Below, in pieces: positions 27,657 to 34,754 of a stretch of DNA of 64,000 nucleotides. The notes beneath the pieces are model-generated. The model ran no database searches. It was given only the letters and a program-made list of their open reading frames with translations, and was not told the DNA's origin. Position 1 is the first letter of the stretch. Each line of letters starts with the position of its first letter. The translations under genes and the position numbers were made by a program. Source of the DNA: Actinomadura chibensis NBRC 106107. GTDB lineage: Bacteria > Actinomycetota > Actinomycetes > Streptosporangiales > Streptosporangiaceae. The stretch is taken from positions 310,001 to 374,000 of the forward strand of contig NZ_BCQP01000017.1 in the NCBI RefSeq assembly GCF_001552135.1, given 5' to 3'.

Positions 27657-27747
27657 GATCAGGTATGGCAAGCGTGCGAAGAAGTCACCGCTCTGCGTTC
27701 GCGGGCGGTCGGGCCCGCCGGATCATCCGGCGGCCGCGCCCCGCGGG

Positions 27748-27912
27748 CTAGCGGGTCTCCCGGTGCGGACGGTGCGTCCTGCAGTTGGGGCAGTACTTCT
27801 TGATCTCCAGGCGGTCCGGGTCGTTGCGCCGGTTCTTCCGCGTGATGTAGTTGCGGTGCTTGCACTCCTGGCAGGCCAGCGTGATCTTCGGCCGGACGTC
27901 GGTGGCAGCCAC
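27748..27912 (-). CDS. rpmG: 50S ribosomal protein L33
   Basis: A protein of 54 residues starting at GTG 27912 (read M-A-A-T-D-V-R-P). It carries the zinc-ribbon cysteines CxxC twice (ACQEC and YCPNC), so this is the Cys-containing (C+) form. AAAGG nine bases upstream supports the start; longer frames from 27990 have no ribosome site. L33 binds 23S rRNA near the E site. Confidence 0.95.
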   Translation of the reverse strand: MAATDVRPKITLACQECKHRNYITRKNRRNDPDRLEIKKYCPNCRTHRPHRETR

Positions 27913-28030
27913 GTTGGAGTGCCTTTCTGAGCTGGGGACAGGAACTTCTGACCGCGGCCGCCCGGGTGGGCGGCCGGTCTTTCGACCCACGGCCGCCCGC
28001 CTCCCGGAGGAGGTGGAGAGCCTTGGGTAG

Positions 28031-28104
28031 TAGCGAGGGCCGGACTTGAACCGGCGACACAGCGATTATGAGCCGCTTGCTCTGCCTGACTGAGCTACCC
28101 CGCC
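28031..28104 (-). tRNA. tRNA-Met (anticodon CAT, elongator type)
   Basis: A 74-nt cloverleaf with acceptor GGCGGGG/CCTCGCT (two G-U pairs), anticodon loop CTCATAA, T-arm GCCGG-TTCAAGT-CCGGC and discriminator A. The paired first base and lack of three G-C pairs in the anticodon stem argue against initiator tRNA. Confidence 0.95.
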
Positions 28105-28410
28105 GTGCTGGTCGGTGTGGACCGGTTTGTAAGGATACCGGATGCGCACCGCGCCCCGGAAACACGAAAACCCGGATGATGATCGGGAATCGGTTTCGCG
28201 TGCTCCGCGGACCGCCGTCCAGGATACCGGGTGCGCCGATGACCTGCGAAACGTCCTGCCGGAACCGGTGGGACGGTACCACAGCCCCCGGTATGGAGCG
28301 AATCGGTCTGCCCCCGCCGGGGCGGCGGGGTGGCGGGCCTGGGTGGCGGGCCTGGGCGCTGGGACGACGAAGGCCGCCGTCCTTGTCGGATGGCGGCCGG
28401 GATGCCGTTG
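28105..28410. other. spacer between tRNA-Met and tRNA-Thr
   Basis: About 300 bp with no gene. It contains two copies of AGGATACCGG[AG]TGCGC (28132-28147 and 28221-28236). On the minus strand each presents a TATCCT -10-like box, and the proximal one lies 28 bp before the tRNA-Met 5' end. No good -35 box is visible for either. It may hold tandem promoters for tRNA-Met. Confidence 0.5.
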
Positions 28411-28483
28411 AGCCCCTTTACGGAATCGAACCGTAGACCTTCTCCTTACCATGGAGACGCTCTGCCGACTGAGCTAAAGGGGC
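28411..28483 (-). tRNA. tRNA-Thr (anticodon GGT)
   Basis: A 73-nt cloverleaf with acceptor GCCCCTT/AAGGGGC, anticodon stem TCTCC/GGAGA with loop ATGGTAA (anticodon GGT), T-arm ACGG-TTCGATT-CCGT and discriminator T. CCA is not encoded. Confidence 0.95.
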
Positions 28484-28608
28484 TTGCGACGTTCGCGCAG
28501 TGAAACCATACACGCCCCCAGCGCATGGCGCGAACTCCTTTGCGCCCCCTCCGGGCGGGCTCCGGCGCAGCCCCTTCACCACCGCCCGAGCCCCCGGCTC
28601 ATGGGCTT

Positions 28609-29346
28609 CTAGAAGCGGACGAGGACGGCGGTGGCGTCGTCGTGGCGCTTTCCGCGCGCGTCGGGCGCGGACGCCTCGGCCCGCCTCGTCCGCCGGACGA
28701 GCTCGCGCGGGCCCTCCTCGTCCAGGACGCGGAGCAGGCCGTCCCAGTCCAGCTCGCCGAACCGCTCCACCAGCCGGGACGCGCCGTCGCTGAGCACCGC
28801 CGCCCGGCGCAGCCCCGCGACCGGCAGCTCCCCGGTCAGCCCCTGGTACGCGGCCTCCGGCCGGGTGCTCGCCACCCAGAACCCGCCCGGGCTGTTGCGC
28901 GCCTTGCGGACGCCTTCGAGCGTGTAGCTCGGCAGATGGTCGACGCGGTCGTCGCGGAACACGCGGACCTCGCCGACGTCCACCACGATCGGCGAGTCGG
29001 CGAGCACGAACCACTCCACCACGTCGTCGCGCCGGCGCAGCAGCGACACCGTCGCGGACGGGCTGTCCGGGTTCCGCAGGTCGCACGTCGCCGTGTGCGC
29101 CTCTCCCGTCACCTTGATCGCCTCGGCCACCAGGTCGGGCAGCGGCTTGCCGTCCTCCAGGGCGAGCAGCGCCGCGATCCGCCCGCCGAGCCTGCGCACC
29201 AGCCATGCCGGGTCGTGCCGGCACCCGCTGTCCACCCCCGCCGGGGCCGTGGCCCCGTCCAGCAGCGCGACCCAGCCGGGGCCCGCCGCGACGAAGTCCT
29301 CGTTCTCCCGCCCCGGGGTCGCCTCGCTCACATAACTAACCTGCAC
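28609..29346 (-). CDS. PP2C-like protein phosphatase domain protein
   Basis: A protein of 245 residues from GTG 29346 (or 240 from GTG 29331). It shows the PP2C pattern: metal Asp in GRENEDFVAAG and LLDGAT near the N-terminus, FVLADSPIVV in the middle, then AAVLSDGASRLVERFG and C-terminal KRHDDATAVLVRF. These match the metal-binding Asp positions of PPM/PP2C phosphatases, which remove phosphate from Ser/Thr. Substrates are unknown. The start is uncertain: a strong GGAGGT sits 12 bases before 29346 but lies inside a stem (29354-29393), and a weaker AGG serves 29331. A farther frame to 29403 passes through the hairpin and is unlikely. Confidence 0.75.
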   Translation of the reverse strand: MQVSYVSEATPGRENEDFVAAGPGWVALLDGATAPAGVDSGCRHDPAWLVRRLGGRIAALLALEDGKPLPDLVAEAIKVTGEAHTATCDLRNPDSPSATVSLLRRRDDVVEWFVLADSPIVVDVGEVRVFRDDRVDHLPSYTLEGVRKARNSPGGFWVASTRPEAAYQGLTGELPVAGLRRAAVLSDGASRLVERFGELDWDGLLRVLDEEGPRELVRRTRRAEASAPDARGKRHDDATAVLVRF

Positions 29347-29353
29347 ATAAGCA

Positions 29354-29393
29354 GGTCTACCTCCTGGCCCTGTCACTATGACAGAGGTAGACC
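29354..29393 (-). promoter_or_regulatory. hairpin covering the ribosome-binding site of the PP2C-like gene
   Basis: GGTCTACCTC and GAGGTAGACC pair over 10 bp and enclose an inner dyad (CTGTCA-CTA-TGACAG), with one asymmetric bulge. On the minus-strand transcript the 3' arm contains the GGAGGT Shine-Dalgarno. The element starts a few bases after the stop of the upstream membrane protein gene. It could hide the ribosome site or act as a terminator; the same dyad in DNA could be an operator. Confidence 0.55.
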
Positions 29394-29399
29394 AAAGCC

Positions 29400-30083
29400 T
29401 CACCGCGCGTCGCGCCTACCTGCGCTTTCCTGTATTTCCAGCCTGTCCGGCGCCGCCGCGAGGACGGCCGTCAACGCGGCCGGGTCGTCGGCGTAGAAGC
29501 GGATCGTGCGGGCCGTGTCCCGTCCGCCGAGGGGCCGGACGACCGTGATCGGCGCGTCCAGTTCCACGACCACGTTCGTCTGCGCGGCGACCGCGACCGA
29601 CAGTTTCCCGTCCCGGACCCTGACCATTCCGCGCTCGTCGTAATTGCGCGCGATCCGCACCGCCGATATCGAACCGCGGGGCACGCGGAGGTCGAAGAAG
29701 GCGCCGTAGCGGATGCGCAGCTCGCCGTCCGAGAGCACGTGCGGACGCGTCACGCACGCCGCGATGACGGCGACCACGATGAGGATCGAATAGACGTCGA
29801 TCATCAGGACCGCCGCGCGCAGCCCGCCGGGCGCGTCGACGCCCCGCAGCAGAAGTTCGACCACGACCGTCTCCAGCAGCATGGCGAAAAGGAAGGCCAG
29901 TTGAAGGGTGGTCTGCGCGCCCGAGTACGAGAGCGCCACGGCGCCTTTCGGAACTCCGTGGCGGCGGCGCCCGGCGAGCAGGACGAGACTGACCAGACCC
30001 TTCGCGTCGAAACCCATGATTCTGCGCACCGGATACGGCACCAGCTCTATGGCGCTCCTGAAGGCGCCGCCACGTGTCAGCAT
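29400..30083 (-). CDS. two-TM membrane protein of unknown function
   Basis: A protein of 227 residues with two TM helices (about 58-80 and 92-112) and a C-terminal cytoplasmic domain with a beta-rich pattern (LRIRYGAFFDLRVPRGSISAVRI, then VVVELDAPITVVRPLGG). This layout resembles bacterial PH-domain-like membrane proteins (YdbS/bPH type), but I cannot name the family. It overlaps the merR stop by seven bases and is probably cotranscribed with it, so it is a likely target or partner of that regulator. Confidence 0.65.
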   Translation of the reverse strand: MLTRGGAFRSAIELVPYPVRRIMGFDAKGLVSLVLLAGRRRHGVPKGAVALSYSGAQTTLQLAFLFAMLLETVVVELLLRGVDAPGGLRAAVLMIDVYSILIVVAVIAACVTRPHVLSDGELRIRYGAFFDLRVPRGSISAVRIARNYDERGMVRVRDGKLSVAVAAQTNVVVELDAPITVVRPLGGRDTARTIRFYADDPAALTAVLAAAPDRLEIQESAGRRDAR

Positions 30084-30796
30084 TTCCAGTCCTTCAGCAT
30101 CGCGATGGTGAGACGGAAGACCTCGGCCTGCGCGGCGGACATCTCGTCCAGCCAGGCGGCGTCCGGGGTTTGCGCGGACAGCGCGGCCGCCAATTCACCG
30201 GGCAGCAGCGCCGCGAGCGTCTCGGCGATTTCGGCGACCCTCGGGTCGTCGGGCGCGGCGTCGGCTATCTCGTCCAGCCGCGCGTAGATCTCGGCGCCGT
30301 GCGCGACGAGCGGACGCAGCAGGTCCGCGAAGCCGGAGCCGGGGCCCGCGACCGTGTCGACGAACGCGAGCATCTCCCGGTCGAGCTCGGCGAACCGCGA
30401 CCCGCTGCCGCCGCCGGGAAGGCCGCGGAGCACGTCCGCCATCTCCGGCGAAACAGCCGAATCGGGGCTCAGCTCGGGATCGGCCAGGAGCGTCGCGAGG
30501 CGGGCGCGGCGGGCGGCGATCGCCCGCTGCTGCCGCGCCAGGTCCGCGTCCAGCTCGGCCAGGACCTCGCGCAGCTCCCGGCCGCGCTCGTCGGCGAGGA
30601 CGTCCCGGATCTCGTCCAGCGCGAGGCCCAGCTCCGCGAGCCGCCGCACCCGCGCGAGCAGGACGGCGTCCCGCAGCCGGTATTCCCGGTACCCGTTCGC
30701 CAGGCGCTCCGGCTCGGGCAGCAGTCCAAGGTGGTGGTAGTGCCGGACGGTCCGGGTTGACACCCCGACCAGCGCGGCCAGTTCGCCGATCCGCAT
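30077..30796 (-). CDS. MerR-family transcriptional regulator
   Basis: A protein of 239 residues. The winged helix-turn-helix is at the N-terminus (MRIGELAALVGVSTRTVRHYHHLGLL, HTH and wing to about residue 70) with a coiled-coil dimer helix (about 75-115). The C-terminal effector domain (about 130-239) has no metal-binding cysteines except the terminal one, so a small-molecule ligand is more likely than a metal. The promoter has a 19-bp spacer with an internal dyad, typical for MerR control, and appears to give a leaderless message. It overlaps the next gene. Confidence 0.88.
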   Translation of the reverse strand: MRIGELAALVGVSTRTVRHYHHLGLLPEPERLANGYREYRLRDAVLLARVRRLAELGLALDEIRDVLADERGRELREVLAELDADLARQQRAIAARRARLATLLADPELSPDSAVSPEMADVLRGLPGGGSGSRFAELDREMLAFVDTVAGPGSGFADLLRPLVAHGAEIYARLDEIADAAPDDPRVAEIAETLAALLPGELAAALSAQTPDAAWLDEMSAAQAEVFRLTIAMLKDWKC

Positions 30797-30802
30797 GGCC
30801 TC

Positions 30803-30833
30803 ATTACAGACGTTGACGCAACGTCAAGGTCAA
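30803..30833 (-). promoter_or_regulatory. autoregulated promoter of the merR gene with 19-bp spacer
   Basis: Minus strand: -35 TTGACC (30833-30828), a 19-bp spacer holding overlapping dyads (TTGACG-TTG-CGTCAA and ACGTTG-CGT-CAACGT), and -10 TGTAAT (30808-30803). The ATG follows six bases later, so the transcript probably starts at the start codon. Long spacers with a central dyad are the mark of MerR-family promoters, where the regulator untwists the DNA. Confidence 0.6.
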
Positions 30834-31241
30834 GCACCGCGACGGCTTGCTCGGACCGGCGCCGAACCGGCTCCGGTGGCTAAGCGGCAGGGGCTTGACC
30901 TGGCCAAACGTTTTCTCGGGCCGTGTGTCGTGTCCGCTCCCGGACGCGGCCTTCGTCAACCTTCGCGGCGGCCGCGCGTCATCGGCCCCTCGCGCCTCGT
31001 TGGCCGCCCCTCGCGTCGGACGACGTTTCCGCAGGTCAGCGCATGGATGGATCACCTCGCACAGAGGGATCAGGGACGGCACTGACATCGGAAGCTGACA
31101 GCTCACCCGCCCGTCACATGCTGTTCACCTGCGACTTTACCCACCAGAAGGGTTAAACCTTCACTCTCAGGCATTACGGTCAAATTACCGCCACCGTCCG
31201 TGGCGCGACCTGTATCGGCCGAGCCGCGGAGGAGAGCACGC
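30834..31241. other. intergenic region between merR and the sortase gene
   Basis: About 400 bp without a gene I can support. The part near 31130-31190 is more A+T-rich (TTTACCCACC, GGGTTAAACCTTC, CAAATTACC) and probably holds the promoter for the sortase gene. No clear -35/-10 pair can be chosen. Confidence 0.4.
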
Positions 31242-31937
31242 GTGGATCATCGTCGCCTGCGCTCGCGCGTCCTCGCGGCCGTGGCCGTCGGGCTGTCCGG
31301 CCTGGTCATCGCGGGTTTCCTGCTCGCCCAGGCGGTCCGCGACCGGCCTGCCGCCGCCACCCCTCCCGCACCGGACCCCTCGACCTCGGGGCCGTCCGCG
31401 GCGCCGACGCCGGGGCGGCGGCCGCCCGCTCCACCGCCGACGTCGTCGGAAGCACTCCCGCCTTCGGTGCCGGTGCGGCTCGACGTCCCGCGGATCGGCG
31501 TCCGGACACCGCTGATGAAGCTCGCGCAGAACGCCGACCGGACCGTCGAGACCCCGCCGCTCAGCCGGGCCGGGGACGCGGGCTGGTACCGGCTCGGCGC
31601 CGCGCCCGGCAGCCGCGGCGCCGCCGTGATCATCGGCCATGTCGACACGTCCCGCGGCCCGGCGGTCTTCTACCGGCTCGGCGAGCTGCGTCCCGGCGAC
31701 CAGGCGACGGTCCTCCGCTCCGACGGCCGGACCGCCGTGTTCGAGTTCGATTCAATCGAGCGCGTCGACAAGGACCGCTTCCCCACCGGACGCGTTTACG
31801 GCGATCCCGGCTATGCGGCGATCCGCCTGATCACCTGCGGCGGCCGATTCGACCGCGGCACCGGCCATTACACCGACAACGTCATCGCCTATGGCCACCT
31901 GGTGCGGACGAACGGCACGAGCGCGGGGGCCCGCTGA
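31242..31937 (+). CDS. class F-like sortase (LPXTG transpeptidase family)
   Basis: A protein of 231 residues from GTG 31242, which has GGAGGAG seven bases upstream. N-terminal TM anchor (about 10-30), Pro-rich linker (40-75), then the sortase barrel with catalytic His 133 (IIGHVDT) and Cys 199 (LITCGG). The pattern TCGGxFDxxxGxYxDNV is typical of the class F sortases of actinobacteria. It would cleave a sorting signal and attach a protein to the wall. No canonical LPxTG substrate is nearby; a 54-residue protein with a sorting-signal-like layout lies 1.4 kb downstream. Confidence 0.9.
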   Translation: MDHRRLRSRVLAAVAVGLSGLVIAGFLLAQAVRDRPAAATPPAPDPSTSGPSAAPTPGRRPPAPPPTSSEALPPSVPVRLDVPRIGVRTPLMKLAQNADRTVETPPLSRAGDAGWYRLGAAPGSRGAAVIIGHVDTSRGPAVFYRLGELRPGDQATVLRSDGRTAVFEFDSIERVDKDRFPTGRVYGDPGYAAIRLITCGGRFDRGTGHYTDNVIAYGHLVRTNGTSAGAR

Positions 31938-32259
31938 CGTGTCCCCCCAGTTCGAGCGCGACACCTCCATGCCGCCGTCGCCAATCGTCCACCGTTTCGG
32001 ACGCTACCGGCTGGCTCATTCGGTACGAGACGAACGCCCGGCGGCACCGAGCGCTCCCGCCTCGGGACATTTGTCGTCCGCGACCCCACGGGGCTTCGTC
32101 CTCTCACCCACGGTGACCGTTCCCGATCGGCTCCCCACCGTCCGACACGGAGGCGCGCCGCCACTCGCCATTCAAGAAGAGGCAGCCCGGCCCAGCGGCC
32201 GCCTTCGCCGACAAAAACGGGACGGAAAACGCAGCCTGCCTCCGGTGGACGCGGCCGCG
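31938..32259 (+). other. spacer or weakly coding leader before the glycosyltransferase
   Basis: The reading frame of the glycosyltransferase stays open back to the sortase (GTG 31939 right after its stop, ATG 31969). However, third-position GC is clearly lower here than in neighbouring genes and the sequence resembles no domain, with many Arg/Pro/His codons. I treat it as mostly noncoding. Confidence 0.45.
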
Positions 32260-33303
32260 ATGCGCGTGCTGGTCCTGATCCCCGCCCACAATGAGGCTGA
32301 GCAGATCGCCGAGACGATCGAGTCGCTGCGCGCGCAGGAACGCCCGCCCGACCACATCGTCGTGATCGCGGACAACTGCACCGACGCCACCGCCGAAATC
32401 GCCCGGCGTCGCGGCGTCGAAATCGTCGGCACGCGCGGGAACCGGCACAAGAAGGCGGGCGCGCTGAACCAGGTCCTGGACCGGCTGCTGCCGATCTTCG
32501 GCCCGGACGACGCGATCATGGTGATGGACGCCGACTCCGCGCTCGACCCCGGCTTCATCCGCAACGGCGTCGAGTACCTCGCCGCGGGCCGCTACGCCGC
32601 CATCGGCGGGACGTTCACCGGCAAGCCCGGCGGCGGCGCGGTCGGCATGTTCCAGCGCAACGAGTACGCCCGGTACGCGCGGGACGTCCGGCGACTGCGC
32701 GGCAAGGCCCTCGTCCTGACCGGCACCGCGACGATCTTCCGCGTGGCCACCCTGCAGGAGGTGGTCGCGGCCCGCCGGGAAGGCCGCCTCCCCGGCCTGC
32801 CGCACGTGTACGACGTGCGCGTCCTGACCGAGGACAACGAACTCACCCTGGCCATCCTCCACCTCGGTTTCCGCATTCTCTGCCCCAAGGAATGCACGCT
32901 GACGACCGAGGTGATGCCGACCTGGCGGGACCTGGCCAGGCAGCGGCTCCGCTGGAAACGCGGTGCGCTCGAAAACCTCGTCGACTACGGCTGGACGCCG
33001 ATCACCCGCCCCTACTGGGGACGGCAACTCCTCTCCCTGATCGGCATCATCGTCATCGCCGCCTACCTTTCGTCGATCGCCTATTCGGCGATCTGGCTGG
33101 GCGGCGTCAAACTAAGCCCGATCTGGGCCGCCGTCACCGTCATCTTCATGGTCGAGCGAGTGGTGACCGTACGTCGGCGCGGCCCCTTCCAAATGGCGCT
33201 GGCCGCCACGATCGTCGTCGAAATGGTCTTCGACGTCTTCCTCCAGTTCGTCCAGGCACGCGCATTCTGGCAGGCCGCCTGGCGTAAAGAAAGGAAATGG
33301 TGA
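32260..33303 (+). CDS. glycosyltransferase family 2, membrane-anchored
   Basis: A protein of 347 residues from ATG 32260. GT-A fold: LIPAHNEAEQIAETIESL at the N-terminus, IADNCTDAT (about 36-44), nucleotide-binding DAD at 90-92 (MVMDADSALD), acceptor-site TEDNEL, and the processive-type (Q/R)RxRW motif in ARQRLRWKRG. Two or three TM helices follow at the C-terminus. This is the pattern of chitin/hyaluronan-synthase-like GT2 enzymes that build and export polysaccharide. Start uncertain: the frame is open to 31939. Neighbouring sortase and small membrane protein suggest an envelope-assembly locus. Confidence 0.85.
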   Translation: MRVLVLIPAHNEAEQIAETIESLRAQERPPDHIVVIADNCTDATAEIARRRGVEIVGTRGNRHKKAGALNQVLDRLLPIFGPDDAIMVMDADSALDPGFIRNGVEYLAAGRYAAIGGTFTGKPGGGAVGMFQRNEYARYARDVRRLRGKALVLTGTATIFRVATLQEVVAARREGRLPGLPHVYDVRVLTEDNELTLAILHLGFRILCPKECTLTTEVMPTWRDLARQRLRWKRGALENLVDYGWTPITRPYWGRQLLSLIGIIVIAAYLSSIAYSAIWLGGVKLSPIWAAVTVIFMVERVVTVRRRGPFQMALAATIVVEMVFDVFLQFVQARAFWQAAWRKERKW

Positions 33304-33305
33304 AC

Positions 33306-33470
33306 ATGTACAATACTCCCCCCGTGGGCGGAGTGGCCGCCGGTTTCGGCGGCGCGGCCGCCGCGTCCCCCTGGCTGGGATTCCAGGCGGTCTGGCTGGG
33401 CCTGGCCCTCTTCACCCTGATCTCCGCGGCCGTCGCCGTGAAGCGCATCCTCCCCACGCGCAAGGGTTGA
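33306..33470 (+). CDS. 54-residue single-TM protein with sorting-signal-like C-terminus
   Basis: Starts at ATG 33306 (or GTG 33300, overlapping the GT2 stop), with AAAGGAA upstream. The sequence is Gly/Ala-rich, then SPWLGF, a hydrophobic stretch of about 20 residues (QAVWLGLALFTLISAAVAV) and a basic tail (KRILPTRKG). The order motif / hydrophobic segment / basic tail is that of a cell-wall sorting signal, although the pentapeptide is not LPxTG or LAxTG. High third-position GC and tight coupling to the GT2 gene support it as real. I do not know the function. Confidence 0.7.
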   Translation: MYNTPPVGGVAAGFGGAAAASPWLGFQAVWLGLALFTLISAAVAVKRILPTRKG

Positions 33471-33481
33471 CCGCGATAAGT

Positions 33482-33503
33482 CCGGGGCCCGTGACCGCCC
33501 CGG
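33482..33503. terminator. terminator between convergent genes
   Basis: A 6-bp CCGGGG/CCCCGG stem with a 10-base loop in the 42-bp gap between the small gene ending at 33470 and the opposite-strand gene ending at 33513. Short stem, so only moderately convincing. Confidence 0.4.
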
Positions 33504-33512
33504 CCTTCCCCC

Positions 33513-33680
33513 CTAAACGACAACGGCCGCGATCGCGACGAACAACTCCTCCCCGCTCTCCAACTCCACGCTGAACATGCCGTTCTCGTCCTCCACGGCA
33601 CTAACCCGCACCGCCCCGGGAAAGTCCCCCGCGGCCCCCATCAAATAGTCACGAAGATCAACAATAGTCTCTTTAGTCAC
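33513..33680 (-). CDS. 55-residue acidic protein of unknown function
   Basis: Starts at GTG 33680 with a strong GAGGAGG site that overlaps the stop of the upstream gene (33690). The product (VTKETIVDLRDYLMGAAG, then FSVELESGEELFVAIAAVVV) reads as a short helix followed by a beta hairpin. No family is recognised. Coupling to the 170-residue gene and the strong ribosome site support expression. Confidence 0.6.
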   Translation of the reverse strand: MTKETIVDLRDYLMGAAGDFPGAVRVSAVEDENGMFSVELESGEELFVAIAAVVV

Positions 33681-33689
33681 ACCGCCTCC

Positions 33690-34202
33690 TCACTTGGCAT
33701 GCTTGCGAGCCGCCCGCGCGAATTCCTCGATCGCCTCGTCGAAAGCACGCACGGCCGCCAGCACCTCCGACGGCAACCCACCGCCAGAACCATCCGCATT
33801 AACTGCCCGACGGTGAGCATGCAACTGCATCTCCGCCTTATGCACCTGCTTGGCCCGTTCAACCAACTCTTCAGGGCCGCTCATGACCAGAAGCCCGAAG
33901 ATCTGACGCATCGAAGCACGGGCCTGATAGAACGCGTCAGTGCTCGCCAGATACTTGTCCGGGTCGGCCCGCGCATCGTCGGGCGAGCGTTCCCTGAGGC
34001 GATGAAGCACATTGAACTCCACCAGCCGTTCCCGGGCCGTGGTCGCCGCCTCGATGTAGGCGGCACACCGCTCGGTCCGCTCCCGCCTGATCCGCGCCCG
34101 CTCCCCCGCGCCGAGCTTCAACGGCTCAACCAGCGCCCCCAACGTGACCCCCACAAGCGAAGAAAGCGCCCCCACCGCCGTAGCAACAACCGCACCATCC
34201 AC
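33690..34202 (-). CDS. membrane-anchored helical protein of unknown function
   Basis: A protein of 170 residues: N-terminal TM helix (about 5-27), then a mainly helical, charged cytoplasmic domain (RARIRRERTERCAAYIEAATTA, RQIFGLLVMSGPEELVERAKQ) and a C-terminal helix. Single-TM plus helical-bundle proteins like this occur in many actinobacterial accessory regions. I cannot assign a role. It forms a two-gene unit with the 55-residue gene downstream. Confidence 0.6.
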   Translation of the reverse strand: MDGAVVATAVGALSSLVGVTLGALVEPLKLGAGERARIRRERTERCAAYIEAATTARERLVEFNVLHRLRERSPDDARADPDKYLASTDAFYQARASMRQIFGLLVMSGPEELVERAKQVHKAEMQLHAHRRAVNADGSGGGLPSEVLAAVRAFDEAIEEFARAARKHAK

Positions 34203-34738
34203 GCCAAAGAATCCAACAACACCCCCAACCCCCTGACCAGCCCCACTCCGCTAGCACCGGAATGACGCTGGCGCACACTCAAGGGCAGCCGCCTCAAGGC
34301 CCGCCAACAGAACCGGCGAACATCCCGATCGACACCGGCGTGCTGGGCGAGTGCCTTCACGAGAGTGAGCGTCTGACTGCCGGTGTCGACAAGTGCGGCC
34401 TTGTCCTCACCGTGTCGATCAACCCGGGCCTCGGCGTCCCGAAGCCCCATCTCGACCTCAAGGCGCACGTAGCGCGTTCACATCGGTTTCGAGGGCGCGT
34501 TCACGCAAACGAGTGCCCCGGCTCGCGGGGTCGAGGGGCGGCAGAGCCCCCTGGGTCGAGCACGCTCAACCCTCTGCGGTGTGGCTGACCGCTTGTCGCG
34601 ATCTTGCCCTCAAGCCCGCGAGGCTGGGAACCCCCGAAGCCCCCGCTCCGGATTCGCATAGCGATAATCAAGGTCGGATTCTAGTCCGCCAGCGGTCAAA
34701 CCCCGCCTGTACATGTCATTTTGTCGCTGGTCTCGCTA
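34203..34738. other. region without a confident gene; possible gene remnant
   Basis: About 540 bp. A minus-strand frame (34468 to 34118) begins with a plausible helical protein segment (LRDAEARVDRHGEDKAALVD, ALAQHAGVDRDVRRFC, RALRRLP). It then degenerates into Arg/Trp-rich sequence and runs into the 170-residue gene, so it may be the decayed end of a gene. Nothing else is recognised. Confidence 0.35.
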
Positions 34739-34754
34739 TCATGCGATCGCATGA
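34739..34754 (+). promoter_or_regulatory. 16-bp perfect palindrome over the start codon of the next gene
   Basis: TCATGCGATCGCATGA is a perfect 16-bp palindrome whose right half contains the ATG at 34751. A TATCAT box (34737-34742) overlaps its left edge and is correctly placed for a transcript starting at or just before ATG. This is what an autorepressor site would look like. The role is inferred. Confidence 0.45.

Noticed and set aside
34118-34468. A 116-codon minus-strand gene before the membrane-anchored orphan
   Set aside because: The first half looks protein-like, but the rest is Arg/Trp-rich and overlaps the next gene by 85 bp. Kept only as a possible remnant in the region note.
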